Below are positions 27,982-36,630 of a stretch of 64,000 nt of DNA, piece after piece. Within the stretch, counting starts at the first letter, position 1. Every line of letters begins with the position of its first letter. The stretch spans positions 806,001-870,000 of the forward strand of contig NZ_CP106793.1 of NCBI RefSeq assembly GCF_025642135.1, read 5' to 3'. The position numbers and the translations under genes are program-made. Under the pieces are notes generated by a model. The model ran no database searches. It was not told the DNA's origin and saw only the letters and a list, made by a program, of their open reading frames with translations. Source of the stretch: Streptomyces cynarae. GTDB lineage: Bacteria; Actinomycetota; Actinomycetes; Streptomycetales; Streptomycetaceae.

Positions 27982-28988
27982 ATGCGGGTGAGCGTGATTG
28001 ACGTGGGTTCGAACACGATCCGTCTGATGGTGGCGGACGCGGAGCGCGGTGTGCCCCTCCCGGTGCACACCGCGAAGTGGAAGCAGCGGCTGTCCGACCA
28101 GACGGACGCGGACGGGCGGATGGCGGACGCGGCGGTGGAGCAACTGGCCCGGTCGGTCGCCGAGGCCGCCGCGACGGCCGAGCGGTGGGGCTCGGGGCCG
28201 CCCTGGCTTTCGCGACCGCGGTGGTGCGCGCCGCGCCCAACCGGCGGGAGGTCCTGGAGGCGGTGCGCGGCCAGACGGGTGTGGCCCTGTGCACGCTGCC
28301 CGGCGAGGTGGAGGCGGAGCTGACGTTCCTCGCGGCACGGCGGTGGATGGGCTGGCGGTCCGGACCGCTGGCGCTGCTCGACATCGGCGGCGGTTCCCTG
28401 GAGGTCGCGCTGGGCCGGGGCAGCCTCCCGGACTTCGCCGCGTCGCTGCCGCTCGGTGCGAACCGGCTGACCCGTGAGTTCTTCGCCGAGAACGATCCGC
28501 CCACCCCGGCGGACATCAAGGCGCTGCGCCGCAAGGTGCGTCACCAACTGCGCGACGTGGCCACGCGCGCCCGTTGGGAGAGCCCCTGCGTGGCGGTGGC
28601 GACCTCACGCACGTTCCAGCAGCTGGCACGGTTGTGCGGGGCGCCGCCGGGGCGACACGGCCCGTTCGTGCACCGTGAGTTGCGCCGTGCGGATCTGCGG
28701 CAGGCCATCGAGGCCCTGGCCTCCCGCCGGTCGACGGAACGGGCCGACCTGCCGGGCATCTCCGCGCCACGGGCCCACCAGAGCCTGGCCGGTGCCCTGG
28801 TCGCCCACACCGTCATGAAGCTGGCGAACTTCGAGACGGTGACCATCTGCCCGTGGGCGGTCAGGGAGGGTGTGCTGCTGCGGTCCATCGAGGACGGCCT
28901 CGGCTGGTGGTCGAAGGTCGCGCGGGACGGTGAGGAGACGTTGTCGGGTGCCGCCGTCCCGCTGCGCGTGGCGGAACCGACGGCCTGA
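27982..28988 (+). CDS. Exopolyphosphatase / Ppx-GppA phosphatase (frameshifted)
   Basis: About 335 residues after repair. SVIDVGSNTIRLMVAD is the first phosphate loop of the ASKHA fold and LLDIGGGSLEVALGRG the second. GALVAHTVMKLANFETVTICPWAVREGVLL is a typical C-terminus for the short actinobacterial Ppx2-type proteins. The family hydrolyses inorganic polyphosphate or pppGpp. The frame breaks at GGGG 28187-28190; one more G gives ERWGLGAALAFATA. The long hairpin after the stop ends the transcript. Confidence 0.85.
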
Positions 28989-29000
28989 CCGGGACACACG

Positions 29001-29056
29001 CAGGGCGACGACCGGGCCCCGGGGCTGGAGCGCCCCGCGGCCCGGTCGTCGCCCTG
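29001..29056. terminator. Very strong bidirectional terminator
   Basis: Perfect 18-bp arms, 29001-29018 (starting CAGGGCGACGACC) and 29039-29056, enclose a second small stem CGGGGC/GCCCCG. It starts 13 bases after the exopolyphosphatase stop. Confidence 0.85.
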
Positions 29057-29068
29057 AGGGCCGCACCC

Positions 29069-29240
29069 TCGTCTCCGCGTGCACGGGGGTCGGCCCTCTC
29101 CGCGTGCACGGGGTCGCCCGTCTCCGCGTGCACGGGGTCACCCGTCTCCGCGTGCACGGGGTCACCCGTCTCCGCGTGCACGGGGTCACCCGTCTCCGCG
29201 TGCACGGGGTCACCCGTCTCCGCGTGCACGGGGTCAGCCC
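29069..29240. repeat. 24-bp tandem repeat (minisatellite), seven copies
   Basis: Seven head-to-tail copies of a 24-base unit, core TCTCCGCGTGCACGGGGTC. The last five are nearly identical and the first two are slightly diverged. Each contains the palindrome GTGCAC. It lies between two convergent genes, directly after the strong terminator. Open frames across it (for example GDPVHAET repeats on the minus strand) reflect the 24-base period and are not credible genes. Confidence 0.9.
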
Positions 29241-29289
29241 GAGCAGACGACTTCGCGGTGTGTGGCCGGCCCGGACGCCGGGTCGCCTC

Positions 29290-30198
29290 TCAGGCCCGGT
29301 CGGTCAAGGCCGCCACCAGTGCCGGGGCGTTGTCGTCGTCCGGGTCCTCCAGGAACTCGCGGCGCACCTGCCGGGCCGCGACCCGGCCGGAGGTCAGGCA
29401 CCACTGCCACCAGTGGTCCAGCCGCCGGGTGGTGAGGCGGTCCGCGGGGACCAGTGCGGGCCAGCCGCAGGCCTCGGCCTGGGCGGTCAGCTTGGCACCG
29501 CCCTCGACGGGGTCCACGGCCAGGGCCGGCACTCCGCCGCGCAGCGCGAGCACCAGCCCGTGCAGCCGGTCGGTGACCACCAGGTCCATCCGGGACAGCA
29601 CGGACTCGAACTGCCCGGGCGTGGCGCACAACCGCCAGTCGTGGCTGTCGAGCCGGGTCTCCAGCTCCACCCGCGCGCAGTCCTTGCCGGCCAGCCACCG
29701 GGTGACCGTCTCGGCGGCCTCGTCGTGCCGGCGCCTCTCCCCGTACTCGTGCTGCCCGTGCGTGAGGATCACCCCGACGACGGGGGTGGTCGTCTCGCTC
29801 GGCGCGTGGGTGGACAGGTCGGGAACGGGGCCCATGGCGGGCGCGTCCCTCGGAAGGACCCGGTGGAAACCGGTGACGGCCGGGTCGTCGGCGTCCAGCA
29901 CGGAGGTACCGACCGCGATGCGCACGCAGTGCGCGAAGCGCCGGTGCAGTTCCTCGATCGGGGGTCCGTGCAGCGGCCCGCAGATGAAGATCAGATGCGA
30001 ATAGGAGGCGGGCCGTACGTCGTCCAGGTGCAGCGCCGACGGCCGGAAGCCGGGGCTCCACGCCACGTCGTAGGGGATCCCCTGGTGACGCAGCACGTCC
30101 TCGACCCGGCGCAGGGCCAGCACATCTCCCGCGGTGGCCTCGCCGTCCGCAAAGCTGAACCATCCGGTCAGCAGAGTCCTCAGATTCCTCGCACACAC
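29290..30198 (-). CDS. Polysaccharide pyruvyl transferase family protein
   Basis: 302 residues. LTGWFSFADGEATAGDVLALRR near the start, HLIFICGPLHGPPI in the middle and LVVTDRLHGLVLALRGGVPALA near the C-terminus match the WcaK/CsaB fold, which resembles GT-B enzymes. Members ketalise pyruvate onto sugars from phosphoenolpyruvate, a step in cell-wall or exopolysaccharide decoration. This is consistent with the two glycan operons upstream, but the gene is not part of either. GTG 30198 is used as the start. Confidence 0.75.
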   Translation of the reverse strand: MCARNLRTLLTGWFSFADGEATAGDVLALRRVEDVLRHQGIPYDVAWSPGFRPSALHLDDVRPASYSHLIFICGPLHGPPIEELHRRFAHCVRIAVGTSVLDADDPAVTGFHRVLPRDAPAMGPVPDLSTHAPSETTTPVVGVILTHGQHEYGERRRHDEAAETVTRWLAGKDCARVELETRLDSHDWRLCATPGQFESVLSRMDLVVTDRLHGLVLALRGGVPALAVDPVEGGAKLTAQAEACGWPALVPADRLTTRRLDHWWQWCLTSGRVAARQVRREFLEDPDDDNAPALVAALTDRA

Positions 30199-30380
30199 AA
30201 CGCCTCACGAGTGCCCCCTCGTAACGTGCTCACTCATCTCCGCGCGGGTTCGCAGACATCCGGGGCGGCGTTCAGGGTCACCGCGTCGGTGCGCCGGACG
30301 GCTGCGGTATCGTCCGGGCCCTCGGAGCCCGTACGGCGCGGGCCGGGGCATTCATGGAGTTCTGTCGACGAGGTGCCGCC

Positions 30381-31247
30381 ATGACCGAAGCCGATCAGGG
30401 ACCCGGGGCCGCGGCGGCCCGGTTCACCGGGCGTCCGGTGACCGGTGAGCGCCCGGGGTCCGGTGCGCTCACGGAGGTCGTCCTCGACGGCGGCCGGGTG
30501 GTGATGGTCAAACGCGGCGACGAACCCGGCTCCCTCCGGGCCGAGGCGGCGGGGCTGCGCTGGCTGGCGGACGCCGGCGCGGTACGCGTCCCGGCCGTGC
30601 ACGGTCACGACGAGCACTGGCTTGTGACCGACCGCGTCCGGCCCGGGCGGTCCGGCGCCGAGGCAGCGGCGCGCTTCGGCCGCGAACTGGCGTCCCTGCA
30701 CGCGGCGGGTGCGCCCGCGTTCGGCGCCCCGCCGCCCGGTGGTCCCGAGGACGCGTACATCGGCCTCGCCCCGATGCGCAACGTCGCCGGTGAGGACTGG
30801 CCGAGCTGGTACGGCGAGCACCGGGTGCTGCCCTATGTGCGCCGCGCGGTCGACGACGGCACGTTGCGGTCCACCGAGGCGACGTTGTTCGAACGTGTCT
30901 GCGAGCGGCTGCCGGAGCTGGCCGGTCCCGCGGAGCCGCCCGCCCGGCTGCACGGCGACCTGTGGAACGGCAACGTGTTGTGGGGCGCCGACGGCCACGC
31001 CTGGCTGATCGACCCGGCCGCGCACGGCGGACACCGGGAGACCGACCTCGCCATGCTGCACCTGTTCGGCTGCCCGCACCTGGACCGGGTGCTGGCCGGA
31101 TACCAGGAGGCGGCTCCGCTCGCGGACGGCTGGAGGGACCGGATCGGGCTGCACCAGCTCTTCCCGCTGCTGGTCCACACGGTGCTGTTCGGCGGCGGCT
31201 ACGCGGGGCAGGCGCTCGCGTCGGCCCGCGCGGCCCTGGCGGCCTGA
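30381..31247 (+). CDS. Fructosamine kinase family protein
   Basis: 288 residues of the protein-kinase-like FN3K group. The phosphate-binding segment lies around VVMVKRGDEPGSL, AGLRWLADAGAVRVPAVHG follows, and LHGDLWNGNVLW plus AWLIDPAAHGGHRETDLAML carry the catalytic HGD and the metal-binding D. These enzymes phosphorylate sugar adducts on amines (ketosamines or ribulosamines) as part of deglycation. ATG 30381 is preceded by a weak AGGTG site. The next gene is 64 bases downstream. Confidence 0.85.
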   Translation: MTEADQGPGAAAARFTGRPVTGERPGSGALTEVVLDGGRVVMVKRGDEPGSLRAEAAGLRWLADAGAVRVPAVHGHDEHWLVTDRVRPGRSGAEAAARFGRELASLHAAGAPAFGAPPPGGPEDAYIGLAPMRNVAGEDWPSWYGEHRVLPYVRRAVDDGTLRSTEATLFERVCERLPELAGPAEPPARLHGDLWNGNVLWGADGHAWLIDPAAHGGHRETDLAMLHLFGCPHLDRVLAGYQEAAPLADGWRDRIGLHQLFPLLVHTVLFGGGYAGQALASARAALAA

Positions 31248-31311
31248 TCCGAAGCACGCGTGTTCCTCGGCCGGGTACGGTCTCCTGGTCACCGCACCCG
31301 GAGGAGCCGCC

Positions 31312-32109
31312 ATGCCCCGCGCCACCGACGCCTCGTTCGACCTGTTGCCCGGCGCCGACGACTCTCCGGTGATCCTCCATGTGCCGCACGGGGCGCGGGA
31401 GATGCCGGCGGACGTGCGTGAGGGCATCCTGCTCGACGACACGGCCCTCGCCCGGGAGCTGGATCACATCACGGACGCGCACACCGGCGAACTGGCCGAC
31501 CTCGCCGCGAAGGCCGCCGCCGTCACGCCCTGGCGGTTCGTCAACCGGCTGTCACGGCTGGTGGTCGATCCCGAGCGGTTCCCCGACGACCGCGAGGAGA
31601 TGCTCGCCGTCGGGATGGGCGCCGTCTACACCCGCACCACGCACCGCGAGGTCCTGCGAGGGGCCGGCACCGACCCGGAACCGCTGCTGCGGCGCTACTT
31701 CCATCCGTACGCGCGGGCGATGACGGCGGCGGTCGCGGACAGGCTCGCCGCCGCGGGCCGGGCCGTCGTCCTCGACGTCCACTCATACCCGACCTCCCGT
31801 CTGCCCTACGAACTGCACGGCGAGGGCCCCCGGCCACCGGTCTGCCTGGGCACGGACTCCTTCCACACGCCGCCGGAACTGCTCGCCCGGGCGCGTGAGG
31901 CGTTCGCGGGGTTCGGCGGAACGGGGGTCGACAGCCCCTTCTCCGGGGCGTACGTCCCCCTGGAGTTCTACGGCTCACAGCCCCGGGTCACCGCGCTGAT
32001 GGTGGAGATCCGCCGGGACGCCTACATGACCGAACCGGGCGGTGCCGCGGGCCCCGGTCTGCCCCGCCTCGCGTCGGCGCTGGCGGCGCTGGTGGACGCG
32101 GTGTCCTGA
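31312..32109 (+). CDS. N-formylglutamate amidohydrolase
   Basis: 265 residues. VILHVPHGAREMP carries the first metal-ligand histidine, FVNRLSRLVVDPERF follows, and VVLDVHSYPTSRLPYEL holds the second. The fold is that of N-formylglutamate deformylases, which release formate from N-formyl-L-glutamate, the last step of one histidine-degradation route. GGAGGAG lies five bases before ATG 31312. No hut genes are nearby, so the physiological substrate is uncertain. Confidence 0.85.
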   Translation: MPRATDASFDLLPGADDSPVILHVPHGAREMPADVREGILLDDTALARELDHITDAHTGELADLAAKAAAVTPWRFVNRLSRLVVDPERFPDDREEMLAVGMGAVYTRTTHREVLRGAGTDPEPLLRRYFHPYARAMTAAVADRLAAAGRAVVLDVHSYPTSRLPYELHGEGPRPPVCLGTDSFHTPPELLARAREAFAGFGGTGVDSPFSGAYVPLEFYGSQPRVTALMVEIRRDAYMTEPGGAAGPGLPRLASALAALVDAVS

Positions 32110-32128
32110 CGGACGTCCCCGCCCGGGG

Positions 32129-32614
32129 TCACTGCAGCAGCGGGAGCTTGCCCGCGATCTTGCTGACGCGGTTGCGCGGGCCCACGATGCTCACGGCGCA
32201 GTACACGAGGTCGTCGGTGGCGGTCTTGCCCACGGTGGCCTGGTAGTCGGCGTAGACCAGCGTCTCCTGGGCCGCGACCGGCATGTCGGCGACGAAGGTG
32301 TCGGCATACGAGGCCGCCTTGGCGCGGATGGCGCGGAGGGTGTCGGCGTCCGCCGCCAGGACCGAGCAGCCGGCCCAGGGCAGTCCCGGGTGCACGGCGC
32401 CCTCGGCGTCGGTGGCGTCTTCGCCGAGCAGCCCGGTCACCGCGGACTGCGTGGCCGCCGCGACGCAGACGGCGGCGTTGACGGCGCGCCCGGAGGGCAG
32501 GTCCCGGTCGATGACCACGACCCACTTCAGCCGGGCAGCACGGGTCGAGACGGCGGGGTCCACCTCGCTGGCGGCGAAGCCGATCCGCGAGCCGGTCGTG
32601 TCTTCATCGGTCAT
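32129..32614 (-). CDS. DUF2000 family protein
   Basis: 161 residues. RLKWVVVIDRDLPSGRAVNAAV and AADADTLRAIRAKAAS, with TDDLVYCAVSIVGPRNRVSKI at the end, fit DUF2000, which has the peptidyl-tRNA hydrolase II-like fold. No catalytic role is established to my knowledge. It lies just downstream of, and on the same strand as, an Lrp-type regulator gene, with a 178-base AT-richer gap that probably holds its promoter. Confidence 0.75.
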   Translation of the reverse strand: MTDEDTTGSRIGFAASEVDPAVSTRAARLKWVVVIDRDLPSGRAVNAAVCVAAATQSAVTGLLGEDATDAEGAVHPGLPWAGCSVLAADADTLRAIRAKAASYADTFVADMPVAAQETLVYADYQATVGKTATDDLVYCAVSIVGPRNRVSKIAGKLPLLQ

Positions 32615-32792
32615 GAGCTTGCCTCCTGAGCATTTCTGCGGCTGATGCGGAGAATGCTAGGCAGGTGTACGGTTCCGTGGCTCGACTACCGAACTTTCGC
32701 AGAACACGGCAGCCGCGTGACCACTGTCAGTGCACTTCATACGGCGAATCACCGGATGTGGCGTCGAACGTGCGGACCGGAATCGGTGCCCG

Positions 32793-33293
32793 TCACCGTT
32801 TCCTGCGCGGAGCCGACGGGGATTCGTCGGCGGGCTCGATACGGCGGGGCTGGACGTGCTCGTAGGCCATGGTGGTCTGCACGTCGGCGACCTCACGGCG
32901 CTCGGTCAGCCGGTCGATGACGAAGGCGTAGACGCCGTTGACGTCCGGGACGGCGACGTGGATGAGGAAGTCGTGCGCTCCGGAGGTGACGAACAGGCCG
33001 ATGACTTCGGGCAGTTGGGCAGCCCACTCGCGGAACCCCTCGATGACGGGACGGGCCGGCGGCCGGATGCGCACCGAGATGAGTGCCTGGACCGGGCGGC
33101 CCACCGCCTCAAGGTCCACGGCCGCGTGGTAGCCCGTGATGACCCCGCGCTCCCGCAGCAGCCGTACCCGCTCCAGCGAGGTGGACGGGGAGACCCCCGT
33201 CCGCGCGGCCAGCTCCCGGTTCGTCTGCCGTGCGTCGTCCTGGAGTTCCCGCAGCAGGGCGCGGTCCAGTGCGTCCATGTCCATGCCGCCCAC
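32793..33293 (-). CDS. Lrp/AsnC family transcriptional regulator
   Basis: 166 residues. The N-terminal helix-turn-helix covers LDRALLRELQDDARQTNREL, AARTGVSPSTSLERVRLL. The C-terminal RAM ligand domain contains VIGLFVTSGAHDFLIHVAVP. Lrp proteins usually sense amino acids and form octamers. ATG 33293 or ATG 33284 could be the start. It may control the adjacent DUF2000 gene or itself; no operator is obvious. Confidence 0.9.
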   Translation of the reverse strand: MGGMDMDALDRALLRELQDDARQTNRELAARTGVSPSTSLERVRLLRERGVITGYHAAVDLEAVGRPVQALISVRIRPPARPVIEGFREWAAQLPEVIGLFVTSGAHDFLIHVAVPDVNGVYAFVIDRLTERREVADVQTTMAYEHVQPRRIEPADESPSAPRRKR

Positions 33294-33479
33294 TATGCCG
33301 TACGAAGTTCGGCGGCAACGGGGAAGCTCCCTACGGGTGCTCGTCGCAGCGGTTCGGCCCGCCGATGTACGCCGGCTCCGTCAAGGCGGCGCCACTTTGT
33401 GTTATCGGCCGGGTCCGGAGCCGTCTCCTGAGCGTAATCGTCCGCATCGACCATCCGACGAGACCGAGGACGCACCCAC

Positions 33480-34144
33480 GTGAGAGCACGGATCAGCCGC
33501 CGGAGCATGCTGAAGATCGCCGGTACGGCCGCGGGCGCGGCCGCCGTCACCGCCGCCGTCCCCGCGCCCGGGGGCGTCGGCGGCGGCACGGCCTTCGCGC
33601 ACCCGGGACTGCTGCACACCCTGGATCCGTGCCCTACACCGCGCTGACCCGGAAGAAGGGCGCACCGGGCGTCTGGTCCGGCAGTGAGACGACCAGCAGG
33701 GCGGCCGCCGTGGATCCGGCCATGACCCGCCCGATCTGGGCCATGATCGCCAACCACTACACCAAGCGCCGAGGGCTGGACGCCCCCTATGTCACGCGGA
33801 TCGCGGCCAGGACGGCCCCGGAGGGCGGCGGCGGGGACTACGGGCCCAACAGCGGCGGATACGACCAGCTCGGTTTCGGCACGCTGACGTTCACCCGCGA
33901 CCGGGTGTCCACGGCCGAGGCGACGGCGTCCCCGACGCCCGCGTCCGGCGCGGCCACCGGAGCCGGAGGCGGGTCCCCCGCGCCGTCGTCCATGGCCGGT
34001 CCGCAGGGCGGCCGGGGCAGGGACCTGGCGAACACCGGCTCCTCGGACGTCCCCGCGTGGACCGCCGCCGCGGGCGTCACCGCCGTCGCGGGCGGGCTGC
34101 TCCTGCTGCGCCGCCGCGGGCGCGCCGGGCGCGACAGCGCGTGA
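33480..34144 (+). pseudogene. Collapsed alginate-lyase-family surface protein: signal and anchor kept, core missing
   Basis: GTG 33480 opens a twin-arginine signal (SRRSMLKIAGTAAGAAAV) ending in TAFAHPGLLHT, the usual start of secreted actinobacterial alginate-lyase-family proteins. The frame stops at 33646 after a few unrelated residues. In another frame, from about 33630, a typical C-terminal end of the same family appears: AMTRPIWAMIANHYTKRRGL, GPNSGGYDQLGFGTLTF, a Ser/Pro linker, then LANTG, a hydrophobic helix and RRRGRAG. LANTG is a class-E sortase signal of LAxTG type. The middle of the enzyme, several hundred residues, is gone and the frame shifts at the junction. A deletion or an assembly collapse explains it. 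Confidence 0.7.
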
Positions 34145-34337
34145 GCCGAAGGGCGGCGGCCGACCGTCGCACGACCGCCGGCACGCCCTCCTCGCACACG
34201 ACGAGCGCCCGCCCCGCGACGCTCCGTAGCGGAGCACCGCATCCCGGCCCGCTCGAGCGCATCCCCGCCCTCTCGGGATGCGCGCTGCGCCATCTGGGGG
34301 AAAGGTGAGGGGAGGATCGACTCGCAGAGGAGACAGA

Positions 34338-34544
34338 ATGTCGACGTCACAGCCTGATGCGTCGCGTCGTCTGGCGGATGACCGCGCCACGCCGGACGAG
34401 CTGCTGCACGCGTGCCCGCTCGAGACCTCGGCGGAGGATCTGGTCCTCGCCTCGGGGCGGGACATCACCCCCAGGACCCTCGCCTGGGCGGAGCGCAAGC
34501 TCGCCTCCGAGGGGCACGCCGCGCTGGACAAGCTACTGCCTTAG
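34338..34544 (+). CDS. Small hypothetical protein (68 residues)
   Basis: ATG 34338 follows a GAGGAGA site. The product begins MSTSQPDASRRLADDRATPD and contains ELLHACPLETSAEDLVLASG and LAWAERKLASEGHAALDKLL. It is mainly helical, acidic, with one Cys and no membrane segment. I do not recognise a named family. It ends seven bases before the shared inverted repeat at 34551. Confidence 0.7.
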   Translation: MSTSQPDASRRLADDRATPDELLHACPLETSAEDLVLASGRDITPRTLAWAERKLASEGHAALDKLLP

Positions 34545-34832
34545 TGACTCCCGGTCCGGAATCACCGCGCCGGGGACGGGGCCGGGCCCCGGGGCCGTGA
34601 TTCCGGACCGGTGCGGCTGCTGCGGGGTGTACTTCAGGCTGCCCTCGAGGAGCGCGTCGGCGGCGGAGACGGCGTCGCGCACGTCCTTGGTGCCCGTCAT
34701 GACGCACAGTGTGTAGCTGACATCCGCCAGCTCTCGTGCCGCTTCGGGTGTCTCCCGCTCGGCGAGCGCGATCCGCAGGGACGCGTACCGGGTCAGCAGT
34801 GTTCTGACGGCCTTCGGATCGGGAACGAGCAC
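34533..34832 (-). CDS. DUF5133 family protein
   Basis: 99 residues from GTG 34832. LVPDPKAVRTLLTRYASLRI and ELADVSYTLCVMTGTKDV are characteristic of DUF5133, a small Streptomyces protein family of unknown role. The last 25 codons (from about RSGITAP) run through the 15-bp inverted repeat at 34551-34611, and the frame overlaps the 3' end of the convergent small gene by 12 bases. The tail may therefore be merely a read-through of terminator DNA. Confidence 0.8.
   Translation of the reverse strand: MLVPDPKAVRTLLTRYASLRIALAERETPEAARELADVSYTLCVMTGTKDVRDAVSAADALLEGSLKYTPQQPHRSGITAPGPGPVPGAVIPDRESLRQ
34551..34611. terminator. Long inverted repeat between convergent genes, overlapping coding sequence
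   Basis: Perfect 15-bp arms CCGGTCCGGAATCAC (34551-34565) and its complement (34597-34611) enclose a GC-rich loop. It serves as terminator for the + strand small gene and lies inside the DUF5133 reading frame. Confidence 0.8.
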
Positions 34833-35071
34833 AGGCGGGCCTTTCTCTCGTTTTTCCGTCCCGGCTCCCCCGTCTCGGGCGAAGCATGCACAACTCGTCT
34901 CACACGGCCCGCCTTTGGCGCGATCTCGACCCTCCTCTCCCCCCGGCTCACCCCATGGCGGTCCGCGACAGGGCGCGACACGCGATCACGACCCACCCCT
35001 CCCCTCCCGGCCGTTGACGTGCGCGGACCATACTGGGAGGCGCCCCCTGTCCCCTTTCCCCAGAGTGATCC

Positions 35072-36265
35072 ATGGCAAAGTCCTCCACCGTCCGTGCCAC
35101 GGCTCCCGACACCGTGTGGCTGGCCCGCGGGCGACACCCCGGCCCGGGCGCCGAGGACGCCGTCCGCCGGCGCCTGCGTCAGCTGAAGAGCGAGAAGGTC
35201 ATCCAGGACGAGACCGAGTACGACGGTTCCCGGGAGGGCGCGCCCGCGCGCGCCTTCGAGGCGCGGTGGCTCGTCGCGGGCGATGTCGTCGTACGGGCCC
35301 GCCTCGACGTCGGGGCGCCCGACGACCAGGACGGCACCCAGGGCTGGGTGCTGGTGGCCGAGGCGGACCGGGCCTGGGACCTGCACTGGCCCTCTCCGGC
35401 CACCGTCTTCTGGCCCGACGACCCGGACGTGCCCTGGGACCACGACGTGGTGCCAGGGCCGCGCTTCAGGGAGATCAACCCGCTGCCCACGGAGGACCGG
35501 GCGCTGCGGCGCCTGCTGAAGGACTGCGCGCGTCACTCCTGGAGCATCCACGTGGTCGTCCACGAGGCGATGACTCCCGACGAGCGCGGACTGCGCCCCC
35601 TCGCACCGCTGCTGCCGCCCGGCCTCAGGCACCGCGTCGTGGAACACCGGGCCGCGCCCGAGCAGTTCCAGGTGGTCAACTGGGCCCTCTACGACCTCAG
35701 GGCACGGGTGCCCCGGGGCGGTGCCGTGGTGCTGCCCGCGGCGCCGTCCGGTCCCGGCGCCGACGACAACGGGTTCAGCGTCCGCACGGTCTTCCTCGAC
35801 GGTTCGCGCCCCACGGAACTCCTCGACACCGTGCGGCGCTTCGCCGAGCAGCCCACGCCCCTGCCCGAGGGCGCCGAGGAGGCCCTGTCCGCGCTGCGCG
35901 AGCAGTGGCATCTGACCACCCTCGAGGAGGAACTGGCCCTGGCGCGCCGCCGGCTCGCCGCCTACGCCGAGGCGCTCGAGGCCATGACGAAGTCGCGGGA
36001 CATGTACCGGGAGGCGGCCGAACTCGCCCACGAGGCGCTGGCGGCCTACCAGGAGGCCGGCACGCTGCCCGCACCCCGCCGGCCACGCAAGAGGGAAGGT
36101 TTCTCCTTGCGTACTCTGTCCAAGCCCCTGGAGCGCGTGGTGGACGGCGTGAAGTCGCTCGGTGGACCGGGCCCGCAGAACGGTGACACCGCCCCCGAGG
36201 CTGAGCCCTCCGCGGGCACCTCCCCGGCCGGGCCGCCCGGCTCCGGGCACTCCAAGCAGCCCTAA
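35072..36265 (+). CDS. Hypothetical protein with C-terminal coiled coil
   Basis: 397 residues from ATG 35072. Residues 1-220 are Trp- and Asp-rich (WDLHWPSPATVFWPDDPD, FREINPLPTEDRALRRLLKD). A central segment, GFSVRTVFLDGSRPTELLDT, precedes a likely coiled coil from about 275 to 345 (LEEELALARRRLAAYAEALE). The end is basic, then Pro/Ser-rich. No signal peptide or membrane helix is seen. It is a single-gene unit between a 239-base upstream gap and the hairpin at 36311. The family is conserved in appearance but I cannot name a function. Confidence 0.8.
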   Translation: MAKSSTVRATAPDTVWLARGRHPGPGAEDAVRRRLRQLKSEKVIQDETEYDGSREGAPARAFEARWLVAGDVVVRARLDVGAPDDQDGTQGWVLVAEADRAWDLHWPSPATVFWPDDPDVPWDHDVVPGPRFREINPLPTEDRALRRLLKDCARHSWSIHVVVHEAMTPDERGLRPLAPLLPPGLRHRVVEHRAAPEQFQVVNWALYDLRARVPRGGAVVLPAAPSGPGADDNGFSVRTVFLDGSRPTELLDTVRRFAEQPTPLPEGAEEALSALREQWHLTTLEEELALARRRLAAYAEALEAMTKSRDMYREAAELAHEALAAYQEAGTLPAPRRPRKREGFSLRTLSKPLERVVDGVKSLGGPGPQNGDTAPEAEPSAGTSPAGPPGSGHSKQP

Positions 36266-36310
36266 AGCCTCTCGTCCGGGTCATGCCGGGCCCGCCTGCC
36301 GACAGCAGAG

Positions 36311-36350
36311 GGCCCCGCCGCATGCCGGGGGGAGGGACATCGGCGGGGCC
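36311..36350. terminator. Terminator hairpin
   Basis: Perfect 10-bp arms GGCCCCGCCG / CGGCGGGGCC around a 20-base loop, 45 bases after the stop of the 397-residue gene. Confidence 0.75.
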
Positions 36351-36471
36351 GACGGCTCGAGGCACCAGGGGGGAGGGCACCCACGAGCGGTCCGACATGC
36401 TGGTGCCCGGCTTCCCGGGAAGTATGCGTGGCCGTTTTCCGCGTCTTGTGTCACCCATCCGTGAGAGCCGG

Positions 36472-36496
36472 GTGTAGGCGGAGGTTTCCGGGGTAC
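36472..36496 (+). promoter_or_regulatory. Possible SigB-like promoter before the STAS gene
   Basis: GTGT (36472-36475), 15 bases, GGGTAC (36491-36496) fits the Streptomyces stress-sigma consensus GNNT-N14-16-GGGTAC. The start codon is 135 bases further. The match is short, so chance is possible. Confidence 0.35.
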
Positions 36497-36630
36497 CCGG
36501 CGGCGAACTCGCTGTCGGGTGCCACTCCGGCAGCGAGATGTTGATCACCTCCGGAGCGCGGGTCGCGGTGCATCTGTCGTCCGCCCCGGGGTAGGCGAGC
36601 CCCGCCACACCGTACGGATGGGAGGACATT

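Larger units (their letters stand above)
36266..36630 (+). other. Intergenic region before the STAS gene
   Basis: These 365 bases hold the terminator at 36311-36350 and a possible SigB-type promoter at 36472-36496. I see no gene in it. Confidence 0.5.

Noticed and set aside
28861..29229. Minus-strand frame with GDPVHAET octapeptide repeats
   Set aside because: The period of the 24-bp DNA repeat keeps all frames open; there is no ribosome site and it overlaps the exopolyphosphatase 3' end and the terminator.
29069..29240. CRISPR array
   Set aside because: Units are directly adjacent without unique spacers, and no cas genes are present.
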